A stretch of DNA of 64,000 bases from UTCFX2 sp963726375 (GCA_963726375.1 CAVSCE010000008.1:496001-560000); one strand, 5' to 3'. Shown: positions 49,819-60,163, numbered from the stretch's first letter. Made by a program: numbers and translations. The notes: generated from the sequence alone by a model not told the origin.

Positions 49819-51477
49819 TTATCTCAGCATCGGCATCTTGATCCCGTGGCGCCTGGCGGCCTGGATGGCTTCAGGGTAGCCTGCGTCGGCATGGCGGACG
49901 ACCCCCATACCGGGATCGCTTGTCAGGACGCGCTCCAAACGGCGCGCTGCGGCTGGTGTTCCGTCAGCAACGATCACCTGCCCGGCATGCTGGCTGAATC
50001 CGATCCCAACGCCGCCGCCGTGATGGAAGGAAACCCAGGTAGCGCCGCCCACGGCATTGATCAGCGCATTCAGGATCGCCCAGTCGCTGACCGCGTCTGT
50101 GCCGTCGAGCATCCCTTCCGTTTCACGGTTAGGGGAAGCCACCGAACCGGCATCGAGGTGATCGCGACCAATCACGATAGGAGCCTTGAGCTCGCCACTT
50201 GCGACCATCTCATTGAATTTCAACCCGGCTCGAGAGCGCTCACCGTATCCCAACCAGCAGATCCGGGCAGGCAAGCCCTGAAACGGGACAATTTCGCGGG
50301 CCATCTTCAGCCAGCGGTGAAGATGTTCATCCTCCGGGAAGAGGTCCATCACTGCTTTGTCTGTCCTGTATATGTCCTCAGGGTCACCAGACAACGCCAC
50401 CCAGCGGAATGGACCTTTCCCTTCACAAAACAGGGGGCGGATGTAGGCAGGGACAAAGCCCGGGAATTCAAAAGCATCTGAGACGCCATAATCATAAGCT
50501 CGCTGGCGAAGGTTATTCCCATAATCAAATACTTCTGCGCCTGCACGGCGGAAGGCGAGCATAGCCTGAACATGTTTTGCCATCGATTCCATCGAAAGGC
50601 GCTCGTACTCGGCTGGCCTGCTCCGGCGAAGCTCGTCGGCTGCGGTCAGGCTCAACCCGGCAGGTACGTACATCAGGACATCATGAGCAGGGGTCTGGTC
50701 GGTCACAACGTCCGGGTTCACACCGCGAAGCACCAGCTCAGGATAGATCTCTGCCGCATTCCCGATCAGGCCGATCGAGCGCGGGACTTTTTTTTGCTTG
50801 TATTCTTCCACCAAAGTCATTGCTTCTTCCAGGGTGTCAACGACCTCGTTCACATAACCGATTTCATGTCGACGGCGGGCTCGCTCGGGATCGACTTCGA
50901 CGATCAATCCAACACCTTCATTCATCGTGATTGCCAGAGGCTGAGCTCCGCCCATCCCCCCCAACCCTGCAGTGAGCACAAACTTTCCTTTCAAAGATCC
51001 CCAGCCGCGCTGCAGCGCCAGAGATCCAAGCGTTTCGTATGTTCCTTGAAGGATGCCCTGCGTACCGATATAGATCCAGGATCCAGCGGTCATCTGACCG
51101 AACATGATCAGCCCGCGGGCTGCAAGATCGTCGAAATGTTCCTGGGTAGCCCAATGCGGGACCAGGTTTGAATTGGCAATCAGAACACGCGGCGCATCCG
51201 GGTGCGACTTAAAAACCACCACAGGCTTGCCGGATTGCACCAGCAAGGTTTCATCATCTTCCAGCTCGCGCAGGGTATCCAGGATGGCATCGAAAGCCTC
51301 CCAGCTGCGGGCGGCTTTGCCCCGACCGCCATAGACAACCAGCTCCATCGGTTTTTCAGCCACTTCTGGATCAAGATTATTCTGGATCATCCGGTAGGCT
51401 GCTTCAGTCAGCCAGGATTTACACGTTAATTGGGTCCCGCGCGGTGCTCGAACAATGCGTGGCTCTGACATACTCAC
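49819..51477 (-). CDS. hutU: Urocanate hydratase
   Basis: A 552-residue NAD-dependent enzyme of histidine degradation that turns urocanate into imidazolone propionate. It starts RAPRGTQLTCKSWLTEAAYRM and has VVYGGRGKAARSW, TAGSWIYIGTQGI, NAD-binding GKFVLTAGLGGMGGAQPL, DQTPAHD and the active-site region CWLGYGERSRAGLKFNEMV. The end includes WVSFHHGGGVGIGFSQHAG. Length and frame are normal. No hutH, hutI or hutG is adjacent; the gene is flanked by the pseudokinase gene and a regulator. Confidence 0.97.
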   Translation of the reverse strand: MSMSEPRIVRAPRGTQLTCKSWLTEAAYRMIQNNLDPEVAEKPMELVVYGGRGKAARSWEAFDAILDTLRELEDDETLLVQSGKPVVVFKSHPDAPRVLIANSNLVPHWATQEHFDDLAARGLIMFGQMTAGSWIYIGTQGILQGTYETLGSLALQRGWGSLKGKFVLTAGLGGMGGAQPLAITMNEGVGLIVEVDPERARRRHEIGYVNEVVDTLEEAMTLVEEYKQKKVPRSIGLIGNAAEIYPELVLRGVNPDVVTDQTPAHDVLMYVPAGLSLTAADELRRSRPAEYERLSMESMAKHVQAMLAFRRAGAEVFDYGNNLRQRAYDYGVSDAFEFPGFVPAYIRPLFCEGKGPFRWVALSGDPEDIYRTDKAVMDLFPEDEHLHRWLKMAREIVPFQGLPARICWLGYGERSRAGLKFNEMVASGELKAPIVIGRDHLDAGSVASPNRETEGMLDGTDAVSDWAILNALINAVGGATWVSFHHGGGVGIGFSQHAGQVIVADGTPAAARRLERVLTSDPGMGVVRHADAGYPEAIQAARRHGIKMPMLR

Positions 51478-51589
51478 CTCCAGAAACGAACAAGCAGGAA
51501 TATCCTATTGTTTGATTATACGATAAGAGCAGCGGAGGGAGCAGGGAAGCTGGCGAGGAATTGAGATCCTATTAGGTTTTGGGGGAGAC

Positions 51590-51654
51590 AGAAAGAATAA
51601 AAACTGGCTCAGAGCAGAAGCCATCGCAACCGAGGGACTGATCTGAGCCAGTTG
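51590..51654 (-). terminator. Rho-independent terminator after the Rrf2 gene
   Basis: TCTGAGCCAGTT (51643-51654) and AACTGGCTCAGA (51603-51614) form a perfect 12-bp stem with a 28-base loop. Read on the minus strand it is followed by TTTTTATTCTTTC, fitting the end of the regulator gene at 51727. Confidence 0.8.
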
Positions 51655-51726
51655 AGAAGACCGTTGATTTCTTCTTCAGCTGTGCGCCGTGGAGGATCTG
51701 TTTTGACAGAGTAAGGTCGATGAATA

Positions 51727-52128
51727 TCAGTTCTTCATAAAGGTGTCGAAAGTGGTCGATCGCAAGCGCTGAACAAGCTCAGATTGAGCGTCACACCAGA
51801 TCGGCTGCATGGGACAATTGTCGCCGAAGGTGCAGGCGCCGTTCCCCGCGACACACTCGTTTAGAAGGATCGGTCCATCGATCGCTTCGACAACCTCGAG
51901 AAGGGAGATCTGTTCTGGAGATCGCGCCAGTGAGACGCCTCCACGCGCGCCGCGCGACGTCTGCAGCAATCCGGCGACGGAAAGCTGGGATACGATCTTC
52001 GCCAGGAACGAAGGCGGGATCTGCTGCTCCTGGGCAATCTGGCTCGTGGCAGCTCGCATTTCAGGTCCAATCTTGGACAGATAAAGGACTGCCCGGACTG
52101 CATAATCGGCTTGGCGTGTAATCTGCAT
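51727..52128 (-). CDS. Rrf2 family transcriptional regulator with Fe-S ligand cysteines
   Basis: A 133-residue regulator: winged helix (QITRQADYAVRAVLYLSKI, IPPSFLAKIVSQLSVAGLLQTSRGARGGVSLAR) followed by a dimer helix. Three cysteines (ECVAGNGACTFGDNC, spacing Cx6Cx5C) sit where IscR and NsrR bind an iron-sulfur cluster. It thus resembles a redox or NO sensor. It has its own terminator. The 235-base region upstream, shared with the divergent ugd, contains palindromes (52224-52249) that could be its operator. Confidence 0.9.
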   Translation of the reverse strand: MQITRQADYAVRAVLYLSKIGPEMRAATSQIAQEQQIPPSFLAKIVSQLSVAGLLQTSRGARGGVSLARSPEQISLLEVVEAIDGPILLNECVAGNGACTFGDNCPMQPIWCDAQSELVQRLRSTTFDTFMKN

Positions 52129-52223
52129 CTTCGATCTCCATTAATCAAAATAAAGTGTTCTATTAAGATAATTTTTATTTCAATTATTTTAGACTGTTTT
52201 TAGCCAATTCACAAGTGACAGAG

Positions 52224-52249
52224 GTCATGACTAATAGATGACTGTCATC
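52224..52249. promoter_or_regulatory. Palindromic operator candidate upstream of the Rrf2 regulator and ugd
   Basis: GTCATGAC (52224-52231) is an 8-bp palindrome, and GATGAC-T-GTCATC (52237-52249) is a perfect 6-1-6 palindrome. Both are built on the same GTCAT unit, in the divergent region between the Rrf2 gene and ugd. The pairing suggests a binding site, perhaps for the adjacent regulator. Confidence 0.45.
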
Positions 52250-52363
52250 ATTAATGTGCATGAGCGGGATATCTAAAACATTCATATCCAACAGGATATG
52301 GTAAGATAGGCAGTTGGTTATGTGGATTGACCTGATAAATTCGGATGTTATTGGGAGATTATT

Positions 52364-53684
52364 ATGAAACAGATCTGTGTTGTTGGCGTCGGTTATGTGG
52401 GGTTGGTAACCGCGGCCTGTTTTTCTGATCTGGGCAACCGGGTGATCGCCCTGGATATCTCTGAAGAAAAGATTGCAGGGTCTCAGGCGAGGGGAAATGC
52501 CTATTTATGAGCCCGGATTGAAAGAGCTGGTTGAACGCAATCTGGGTGCGGGGCGGCTCCTGTTTACGACATCTTATGAAGAGGCGCTATCCGAGACAGA
52601 ATTTGTTTTTATCGCTGTTGGCACGCCTTCGGGCGTGGACGGCGAGGCAGACCTGCGCCATGTCGCATCCGCAGCGGAGACTATTGCAAAAACGATGCAG
52701 TCGCCGTTGATCATTGTAAATAAATCCACGGTTCCTGTTGGAACAGGTGATTGGGTCGCTGATATTGTCCGCAACCACCAGAAGACACCCATTCCCTTCT
52801 CTGTTGTTTCCTGCCCAGAATTTCTGCGGGAGGGCTCGGCGATTGGGGATTTCATGCAGCCGCACCGGACGGTCCTTGGTTCGCTGGACCCAGAAGCCGC
52901 AGAAAAAGTAGCCCAGCTGCATCTGCCGCTCCGTGCTCCGATCGTGATTACCGACCTGCGGACTGCGGAGATGATTAAATATGCATCAAACGCATTCCTG
53001 GCTACAAAAATTTCTTTCATAAATGAAATTGCGAATATCTGCGAGGCTCTGGGAGCTGATGTGAAAGAGGTAGCAGTTGGAATGGGCTACGATCGGCGGA
53101 TCGGTGGGATGTTTTTGGATGCGGGATTGGGCTACGGCGGTTCCTGTTTCCCCAAAGACGTCAAGGCGCTGGCATTTATGGCGGCAGAAAAAGGGCGCCA
53201 TCCCCAGCTTCTATATGCGGTGATGGAGATCAATTCGGACCGGCGTCCTATGGCAGTCAACCGACTGCAAGAAATGCTGGGCGATTTGAACGGTAAAACC
53301 ATCGGACTTTTAGGCCTTTCATTCAAGCCGAACACGGATGATATGCGAGATGCACCATCGATTGATATAGCGAATGCTTTGATCGCGGCAGGGGCGCATG
53401 TCTGCGGCTACGATCCAGTCGCGATGGACGTCGCCCGACCGCTTCTCCCAGAGGTGGAGATGTTCAATGACCCATACAGCATGGCTGAATGCTGCGATGC
53501 CTTGATGGTGATCACCGAGTGGAATGAATTTAAAAACCTGGACCTGACCAATCTGTGCGGGATCATGCGCCAGCCTGTAATCTTTGATGGTCGGAACATC
53601 TATGATCCGGCGATCATGAAACAAATTGGTTTTCACTATCGCGGGCTTGGGCGGGGTTATAACGGCAGCTCGTCCACCAATTAG
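52364..53684 (+). CDS. ugd: UDP-glucose 6-dehydrogenase, one frameshift
   Basis: About 439 residues once an extra base near 52481 is removed. NAD-binding ICVVGVGYVGLVTAACFSDLG starts at the ATG at 52364, which has GGGAG six bases upstream. The next frame begins AGLRRGEMPIYEPGLKELV. The catalytic cysteine is in LGYGGSCFPKDVKAL, and LGLSFKPNTDDMRDAPS marks the C-terminal domain. The product is UDP-glucuronate for surface polysaccharides. The methyltransferase gene follows 9 bases later and may be co-transcribed. Confidence 0.95.
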
Positions 53685-53693
53685 AGCAAGCCG

Positions 53694-54587
53694 GTGATCG
53701 ATTTCCAGGTGCCATCCGAGCGTCCGCCCGTCTGCGATTACGAGGGTTCTGAATACCAGGCCACATTCTGGGATTGCGGTGAGCGTGAATATGAGGACAG
53801 GGTGGAGGAGATCGCCCTGCGGCGGCTGCTGGCTGGACATCACGGCGAACCGCCGTTATCCGGCCGGCTGTTAGAGCTGGGGGCTGGAGCTGGACGCAAT
53901 ACGCCGCGCTATTCTGGTTTCGATCAAGTCGTACTGCTCGATTATTCGATGACCCAACTCCAGCAGGCTCAAGAGAGGTTGGGAAACAGCGACCGGTTCC
54001 TTTTTGTGGCAGCGGATATTTACCGCCTGCCTTTCAGCGCCGGACTGTTTGATGCGGCAACGATGATCCGCACTCTGCATCACATGGCTGAACCACGGCT
54101 TGCCCTGAAACAGGTCCGCTGGACGCTGAGACCAGGCGCGAGGTTTATCCTGGAATATGCCAACAAGCAGAACTTGAAGTCAATCGCCCGCTATCTGCTC
54201 CGACGCCAATCCTGGAACCCTTTCAGCCTGGAGCCAGTGGAATTTGCAGCGCTTAATTTCGACTTCCATCCGCGAGCGGTTCGAAGCTTGCTTAATGAGT
54301 GCGATTTCTCCGTTCAACGCCAGCTGACAGTCTCTCATTTCAGGATGAATTTCTTGAAGAAGTACGTTCCAGTGGAAATGCTGGTGGGAATGGATGCCAT
54401 CGCTCAGCTCAGTGGAAATCTGTGGCAGCTTACCCCAAGTGTTTTTGTGCAGGCGCAGGCAATTGGGAATTCGCCTTCCGCCGAAAGAAACAGCTTTTTC
54501 CGCTGCCCTGAGTGCCTGGGGGAGATCCTAGAAGCAGGGGACAGCCTGGTTGCTTGCAGGAACTGCGGGCGGCGCTGGCTGATTTAA
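53694..54587 (+). CDS. SAM-dependent methyltransferase with Trm112-like zinc ribbon
   Basis: A 297-residue class I methyltransferase: motif I LLELGAGAGRN, then FLFVAADIYRLPFSAGLFDAATMIRTLHHM and LRPGARFILEYANKQN. The last 35 residues, FFRCPECLGEILEAG...CRNCGRRWLI, form a two-CxxC zinc ribbon like Trm112 or YbaR. Fusions of this ribbon to a methyltransferase are known, and the substrate may be RNA or protein. The start is a GTG at 53694. It lies immediately downstream of ugd. Confidence 0.85.
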   Translation: MIDFQVPSERPPVCDYEGSEYQATFWDCGEREYEDRVEEIALRRLLAGHHGEPPLSGRLLELGAGAGRNTPRYSGFDQVVLLDYSMTQLQQAQERLGNSDRFLFVAADIYRLPFSAGLFDAATMIRTLHHMAEPRLALKQVRWTLRPGARFILEYANKQNLKSIARYLLRRQSWNPFSLEPVEFAALNFDFHPRAVRSLLNECDFSVQRQLTVSHFRMNFLKKYVPVEMLVGMDAIAQLSGNLWQLTPSVFVQAQAIGNSPSAERNSFFRCPECLGEILEAGDSLVACRNCGRRWLI

Positions 54588-54637
54588 GACGGGATTTATG
54601 ATTTCCGCAAGCCGGCAGACTGAGTCAGCCTGGAAAA

Positions 54638-55421
54638 TCAAGAAGTTTTTTCGATCACCCAAAAATGAGATAAACCAAAGATTTTCAAAGGCGTCTTTTC
54701 GAGAAAGTGCAGGGTCTTGCGCAGCGCTTTTCCAAGCCGAGGACGGCGGGCAATGATGTTGTCGTAAGCGCCAAAGATGGTCTGACGCCTCACGATTCTC
54801 ACAGCAAGGCCATTAAAAAGCGCTTCCAGATCTTTTTGTGAATATATCCGCACATGTGGGGCAAGTCGGTCGCGGATTGGGTGAGGTAAATAATTGACCA
54901 GGGGGATGTTGCCGAAATGGTAACGCCCACGCCAGAAGACGCCGTGCGTTTCAAAAGGATAGCCGCGATTTGGAACGAAAATAACCGCTCGTCCCATCGG
55001 CTTCAGAGTCCGGATGATCTCCTGGACTGCCAGGCGGTCGTCCTGCACGTGTTCGAGGACCTCATGGCTGAGGATCAGGTCAAAAGAGCTGCTTTGAAAA
55101 GGGAGCGCTTCGCCGGCAGCGCATGTGATCACGGCGCCTGGGTGTACGCTGTTCCTGGTTTGAGCCTGGCGAGCCCTGTCGAGATCATATTCGAGCCCGA
55201 CAGCCTTTCCAGCGGAGGGCTGCCAGACGGTCCAGATAAACGCCTACACCACAGCCGTTCTCCAGCACTGCACCAAAGGCGCGGCTCCCAGCAGCAGCCA
55301 GGATCATATCGAGCCGGCGCTGCTGTCCATCCCCCCAGACATATGAAGGTTCGCCACAGCGAGAGGCTTTGTCAAAATCACGCTGGATCAGATCAGGTTG
55401 GCCAGCGGGTGTAGAGGTCAT
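54638..55421 (-). CDS. SAM-dependent methyltransferase, one frameshift
   Basis: About 260 residues. The N-part includes the start of motif I (GAVLENGCGVGVYLDRLA), with a frame change near 55195. Then come GEALPFQSSSFDLILSHEVLEHVQDD (motif II and post-II), LKPMGRAVIFVPNRGYPFETHG and a C-terminal end FWVIEKTS. It resembles sugar or lipid class I methyltransferases. The ATG at 55421 (MTSTPAGQPDL) overlaps the end of ubiX. It is on the strand of the ubiX-ubiE operon, and its role there is open. Confidence 0.8.
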
Positions 55422-55959
55422 TCTCAATCCCAACTCTCAAAAGGATCCGGCCAACAATTTGATCGATCATCCCTTCCACGCTTGTCGGGCGGCTGTAGAA
55501 TGCCGGCACAGGTGGGAAGATCACAGCACCTGAACTGGCTGCCAGGCTCATCAGACGCAGATGGCCCGGGTGGAGCGGAGTCTCGCGAACGGCCAGGATC
55601 AGCGGGCGGCCTTCCTTAAGGGTTACATCGGCGGCACGGCTGAGCAAATCGGCGGCATAGGAATTAGCTATCGCCGAGAGCGTTTTTATCGAACACGGCA
55701 CGACTACCATCCCCATCACAGGGAAAGATCCAGAAGCAATTGCGGCTCCGATATCCAGGTACTTGTAGCTGAAATCTGCGAGAGCGACGACATCGCTCGC
55801 CATAAGGTCTGTTTCATGAACTATGGTCTTCTGGGCTGCCGGAGAAAGGACCAGATGGGTTTCTACATCAGTCTCGACCAGAGTTTCCAACAATCGAATC
55901 CCGAGGATGACCCCGGAAGCTCCACTGATACCCACAACCAGTCGGCGTGTTTTTTTCAT
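55393..55959 (-). CDS. ubiX: Flavin prenyltransferase UbiX
   Basis: A 188-residue protein that makes prenylated FMN for UbiD-type decarboxylases. It starts RLVVGISGASGVILGIRLLE, has SFPVMGMVVVPCSIKTLSAIANSYAADLLSRAADV and LILAVRETPLHPGHLRLMS, all family signatures. It overlaps the ubiE stop by four bases (ATGA). No ubiD is present in the window, but coupling to ubiE indicates quinone synthesis. Confidence 0.96.
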   Translation of the reverse strand: MKKTRRLVVGISGASGVILGIRLLETLVETDVETHLVLSPAAQKTIVHETDLMASDVVALADFSYKYLDIGAAIASGSFPVMGMVVVPCSIKTLSAIANSYAADLLSRAADVTLKEGRPLILAVRETPLHPGHLRLMSLAASSGAVIFPPVPAFYSRPTSVEGMIDQIVGRILLRVGIENDLYTRWPT

Positions 55960-56694
55960 GGACTGCCAGCCTTCCCCTGGTCTGGTTTTCGACCCCAGTG
56001 GATGGCAATCGTCCCAAACATCCTGCGCTCAAAACTAATATCTTCAAATCCAGCCTGCTTCAGAAGGTCCGCGAGCTGCTCAGGCTCCAGGAACGATTCG
56101 GTCGAATCTGGCAGGTACTTGTAGGCTTCAGCCTGCCCGGCGATCAGCCGACCGAGAGCAGGGATGATCGTATGCAGATGAAAACGAAGGAGAGGGGCGA
56201 TTGGAGAATGCGAAGGTGGGGACGTATCAAGTGCTACCCAGCGACCGCCGGGTTTGAGTACCCGCAGCTGTTCGCTTAATGCCCCGGGCAGGTCGGTGAC
56301 GTTCCGAAGCAGAAAGCCGGAAATGACTGCGTCGAAAATATTCTTTTCAAACGGAAGCTGAACCGCATCGGCGCCCAGCCAGGTCAAATCACCATCAGGC
56401 TCTTCACCCAGCCGTTTCTTTCCCACTTGCATCATTTCCAACGTAAAATCGGCAGCCACCGCGTGGAGCCTCCTGGCTGTGTTCCAGGGCGAGCCGCGTC
56501 AGATCGCCTGTGCCTGCACCGAGGTCGAGAAGCCACCCGCCTTGGGGGAGCGCGGCAAGATCGATCACCTGTTTGCGCCAGCGAACATCCTGACCAGCGG
56601 TCATGATCCGGTTCATCAAATCATAACGCGCGGCGATGCGTCCAAACATCTCCCGGACATAGAGTGATCGCTCGACGCCCTGCAGGTTTGCCAA
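55956..56694 (-). CDS. ubiE: Demethylmenaquinone/ubiquinone C-methyltransferase UbiE/MenG, one frameshift
   Basis: About 245 residues. MFGRIAARYDLMNRIMTAGQDVRWRKQ, then motif I LLDLGAGTGDLTRLALEHS. The shift near 56465 (one extra base) leads to DFTLEMMQVGKKR, then AVISGFLLRNVTDL and GGRWVALDTSPPS. The start is the TTG at 56694, because AGGAG sits five bases before it, right after the upstream permease stop. It methylates demethylmenaquinone, the last step of menaquinone synthesis, fitting an anaerobe with a membrane electron chain. Confidence 0.92.
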
Positions 56695-56704
56695 CTTCGC
56701 TCCT

Positions 56705-58707
56705 TCAGGATGCCAGCTTGTTTTCAAGCAGCGCAGCGTCTTCCATTTTTGCCACTCGCTTGCCTTCTTCAGTGTCGACGCGGCTTAAAAGGAAACCGCC
56801 GACGATAAAGAAGATAATCAGGCTTAAGATAGCCGGTTGGCTGCGGCCAAACAGCAGTCCTGCAGCAACAAAAAATAAGGGACCGAAGAATGTAGAAACT
56901 TTCTCCATGATCCCAAATAAGCCGAAAAACTCACCGCTCTTATATGCAGGTGTCATGGCCGAGTACAGGCTCCGGCTGAGGGCCTGGCTGCCGCCCTGGA
57001 CAATGGCGACCATCCATGCCAGGAACCAGAATTCAATCACGCTGTCCAGGAAGTAACCCCAGACGGCGACAACCGAATACACTACTAATGAAAGGATAAT
57101 GCTGCGCTTGGTGTCGAAAAGCTTGACTGCGTTGGAGAGGAAGATTGGGCCGAGCAGGAGAGCAAGAACCAGCAGAAGCAGCTCCAGACAAAAAATGATC
57201 CCGATGATCACAGCCAGGTTACTCTGACGGGAGGGCTGCAGGACTTCGAAAGAGACCAGGCTCACCTGGCTGCCCAGGCTGGATGGGTTGCGTTGGCCGG
57301 TGTTCACCAGCTCCAGCGTATGCTCGCCTGGATCAAGCGCCTGGAAGGTTTCGCTTGCATCAAATTTCGGGGTCTCGTTGTACCCATCAATCGTGACCGG
57401 TTGGCCGGTCTCTTCAGAGATGATTGGCTGTCCATCCAGATGGACGGCCCAGATGCCGTGATCTGGTCCCTGTCCGTAAATCAATTCAACACGCTGGCCG
57501 TTGAAGACGAGAATTGCGCTGGCTGCCGGGTCTGTGCTGGTGATCAGCGGCTGTGCAACGGACTGTTCTGAAGGATGCTGAGGGCTGCCAGGCTCCTTGC
57601 AGCTTGATATCCTGCAGAGTCGGGGAGATAAAGCCCTTGACCGACGGCAGCCGCGGTGGAGGTGTAGGCATCCGGCCTGGCTCCACTCATATTTGCGGGC
57701 AGCAGGCGTGCTCCCAAGATGCCTGTCAACGGCAAGCAGACCATATTCAGCAAGATAAAGGCCAGGAAGAAAGGCCGCCGCTTTTCGTTGGGATTGGGGA
57801 GCCGTCCGAAAATCAGGCTGTATGGGATGCCGACAAACTGGACCAGCAGCAGCGCCAGGATCAGCTCAACGGAACCAAAGCCAAGTTCTGCCCCATAGAT
57901 GGCTGCCACACCGATGATCGTACCAATCCCATCATTGTAGACAATGAATGAGATCAGGAATTTGAAGAGCTCACGATATCGGCGGACATCACGAAATGTC
58001 GCAGCAAGGCGGCTGAATGATTCAGATACCAGCGCCTTCGTAGAGCTCAGCACCTTGGACTCGGCTGGCGGTTCTGGGATATGCCGGAAGAGCGGGATCG
58101 AGAAGACCAGCCACCAGATCGCCACGCTCAGAAAAGAAAGCCTTGCGCCCCAGGTTCCCGGTAATACCTGGATCATAATAATATTGATTGCCAGCAGCAA
58201 ACCGCCCCCCAGATAACCCATTGCATAGCCACGCGCTGAAACCGAGTCGCGATCCTGGTCGCGGGCGATGTGTGGGAGCAGGGCATCATAGAAAGTAATT
58301 GATCCATTGAAGCCGATCCGGCCAACAATGCCCAGGATGCCTGCCAGCACCCAATCTCCAGTGGTGACCAGGACGAGCAGGGCAGTACTGACGATGCCGA
58401 TCCCTGCAAATACTGCCAGGAAGCGCTTCTTGCCGCGGGTGATATCGGATATAGTCCCCAGAACAGGCGTGATGATTGCGACGATGACCAGAGATATCGT
58501 CAGACCGAGGCTCCAATAGGATGTTGCAACCGTTGCGCTGGGTAAGGTGGCGCCGGCGACCTGGCTGAAATAGACAGGCAGAACGGCTGCGAGGATTGTG
58601 GTGGCAAAGGCAGAGTTCGCCCAATCGTACATTGTCCAGGCGAAAATTCGGCGTTTGTAAGTTTTTTCGTCTGCCTGGCTCATACTTGCAGGAATAACCT
58701 GGTCCAT
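56705..58707 (-). CDS. MFS transporter of the UMF1 / Atg22 type with inserted extracytoplasmic domain, one frameshift
   Basis: About 667 residues. The N-terminal half is typical UMF1 (IFAWTMYDWANSAFATTILAAVLPVYFS, ARGYAMGYLGGGLLLAIN). An inserted domain of roughly 130-150 residues without helices follows (VFNGQRVELIYGQGPDHGIWAVHLDGQ..., then a beta-rich stretch). Further helices follow, with ALSRSLYSAMTPAYKSGEFFGLFGIM. A frame change lies near 57545. GGGAGG four bases upstream makes 58707 the start, not 58764. The substrate is unknown. It precedes ubiE by ten bases. Confidence 0.85.
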
Positions 58708-58894
58708 CGGGCCTCCCTGAGACAGGTAAGGATTACTGTCAAGGCTGGATTGAGATCTAGCCAATTATAGTGGAAATAGGCAGTTTTTCGTAAGAATCCT
58801 CAAACACTTAACGAATGGAATTGTTTTATAATTGCACTCATCATTGGGTTATTAATACGATTCTCGATCCACAATTGCATTTATCCGCTCCCCA

Positions 58895-59029
58895 GGTCAG
58901 AACACGCTGACCGCATTTGTGCCATCATCTAATTTATTTATTTTTTGGATTGAGAATCCGGTTTGAAAAGGCCAAATGTTTGGATCGTGGGCTGATCTTG
59001 GGTGAGCGCTATCTTTAGCGCTCTTTTTT
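58895..59029 (+). promoter_or_regulatory. Structured leader with internal terminator upstream of yacL
   Basis: GGTCAG (58895-58900) pairs with CTGACC (58907-58912). Further down GAGCGCT (59004-59010) pairs with AGCGCTC (59017-59023) and is followed by TTTTTT. The terminator lies only four bases before the Shine-Dalgarno GGAGG of the next gene, so it would stop transcription before translation starts. It may be an attenuator, or the end of a separate small RNA. A TATAAT at about 58842 could be the start point. There is no known riboswitch motif that I recognise. Confidence 0.55.
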
Positions 59030-59045
59030 ATTTGGAGGCATTATT

Positions 59046-60137
59046 ATGATCGGCATCGAATTCGTTTTTCGGATAATCGGGATGATTGTCCTGGCAATTT
59101 TGGGGGTTTACCTTGGTCGGGATCTGGCAGAGGCGTTCGGCGCCTCGGCGGATCTCTATGTGATCGTGCTGGCGCTGCTTGGGGCTTTGATTGGTTTGGT
59201 GCTTACGCCTTTTGTGACTACTCGTCCAGCCCGCTACCTGGTCAACGTCCTTGGAAAATTGTCGGTGCAGACGCTCGCGGCAGGATTGATGGGAATGGTT
59301 TCTGGCCTGCTGATCGCTGCACTGCTGGCATTTCCACTTTCGCTTCTACCTCGTCCTTTTGGTGAAATCCTGCCTTTTGTGGGCGTGGCAATCTTGACCT
59401 ACCTGGGAGTGGTCATTTTTGTCATGCGCCAACGAGAGATTTTCGGCCTATTCGGCTCTCGCAAGCACGGGCGGAGCCAGGAGAGCGAAGCGGAAGGAGA
59501 TGAACTCACCAGAGGCGACACTGCTGCAAGCCCGGGGAGGAACATCCTTTTAGATACAAGTGTGATCATCGACGGACGGATTGCCGATATTGCTCGAACA
59601 GGTTTTTTAGCGGGGACGCTGCTGATTCCTCGGTTTGTTTTGAATGAGCTCCAATACATCGCCGATTCGCCAGATGCACTGCGCCGGCAGCGAGGCCGGC
59701 GCGGGATGGAAGTACTTAGCCAGCTGCAAAAGGAATCAACCGTGCCAGTGCGGATCAGCGACATTGATGTAGAAGGCATCAGAGAGGTTGACGAAAAGCT
59801 GGTTGTTCTGGCCCGGCAGCTGCGCGCCCAAATTTTAACCAATGACTACAACCTGAACCGGGTCGCTGAACTGCAGGGTGTGGGCGTTCTTAACGTCAAT
59901 GAGCTGGCGAATGCAGTCAAGTCGGTCCTTCTTCCGGGGGAGACGATTTCAGTAAATATTATCCAGGAAGGTCGAGAAATGGGACAGGGAGTTGCCTATC
60001 TGGATGACGGGACGATGGTAGTGGTGGAGGATGGAAGGGATCGGATCCACACCCGCACAAATGTCTCGGTCACTAAAGTACTGCAGACTGCAGCCGGACG
60101 AATGATCTTTGCCCGTATCGATGACACGAAAGAGTAG
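59046..60137 (+). CDS. PIN/TRAM domain protein, YacL family
   Basis: A 363-residue protein. Four N-terminal transmembrane helices (about 1-130) are followed by a PIN nuclease domain (ILLDTSVIIDGRIADIARTGFLAGTL, with further acidic residues in ILTNDYNLNRVAELQG) and a C-terminal TRAM RNA-binding domain (EGREMGQGVAYLDDGTMVVVEDGRDRI). It is the YacL-type membrane RNase-like protein found in many bacteria. The ATG at 59046 has GGAGG. The upstream leader holds a terminator. Confidence 0.92.
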   Translation: MIGIEFVFRIIGMIVLAILGVYLGRDLAEAFGASADLYVIVLALLGALIGLVLTPFVTTRPARYLVNVLGKLSVQTLAAGLMGMVSGLLIAALLAFPLSLLPRPFGEILPFVGVAILTYLGVVIFVMRQREIFGLFGSRKHGRSQESEAEGDELTRGDTAASPGRNILLDTSVIIDGRIADIARTGFLAGTLLIPRFVLNELQYIADSPDALRRQRGRRGMEVLSQLQKESTVPVRISDIDVEGIREVDEKLVVLARQLRAQILTNDYNLNRVAELQGVGVLNVNELANAVKSVLLPGETISVNIIQEGREMGQGVAYLDDGTMVVVEDGRDRIHTRTNVSVTKVLQTAAGRMIFARIDDTKE

Positions 60138-60163
60138 CAGCAGCCTGCAGAAGAATAACATCA

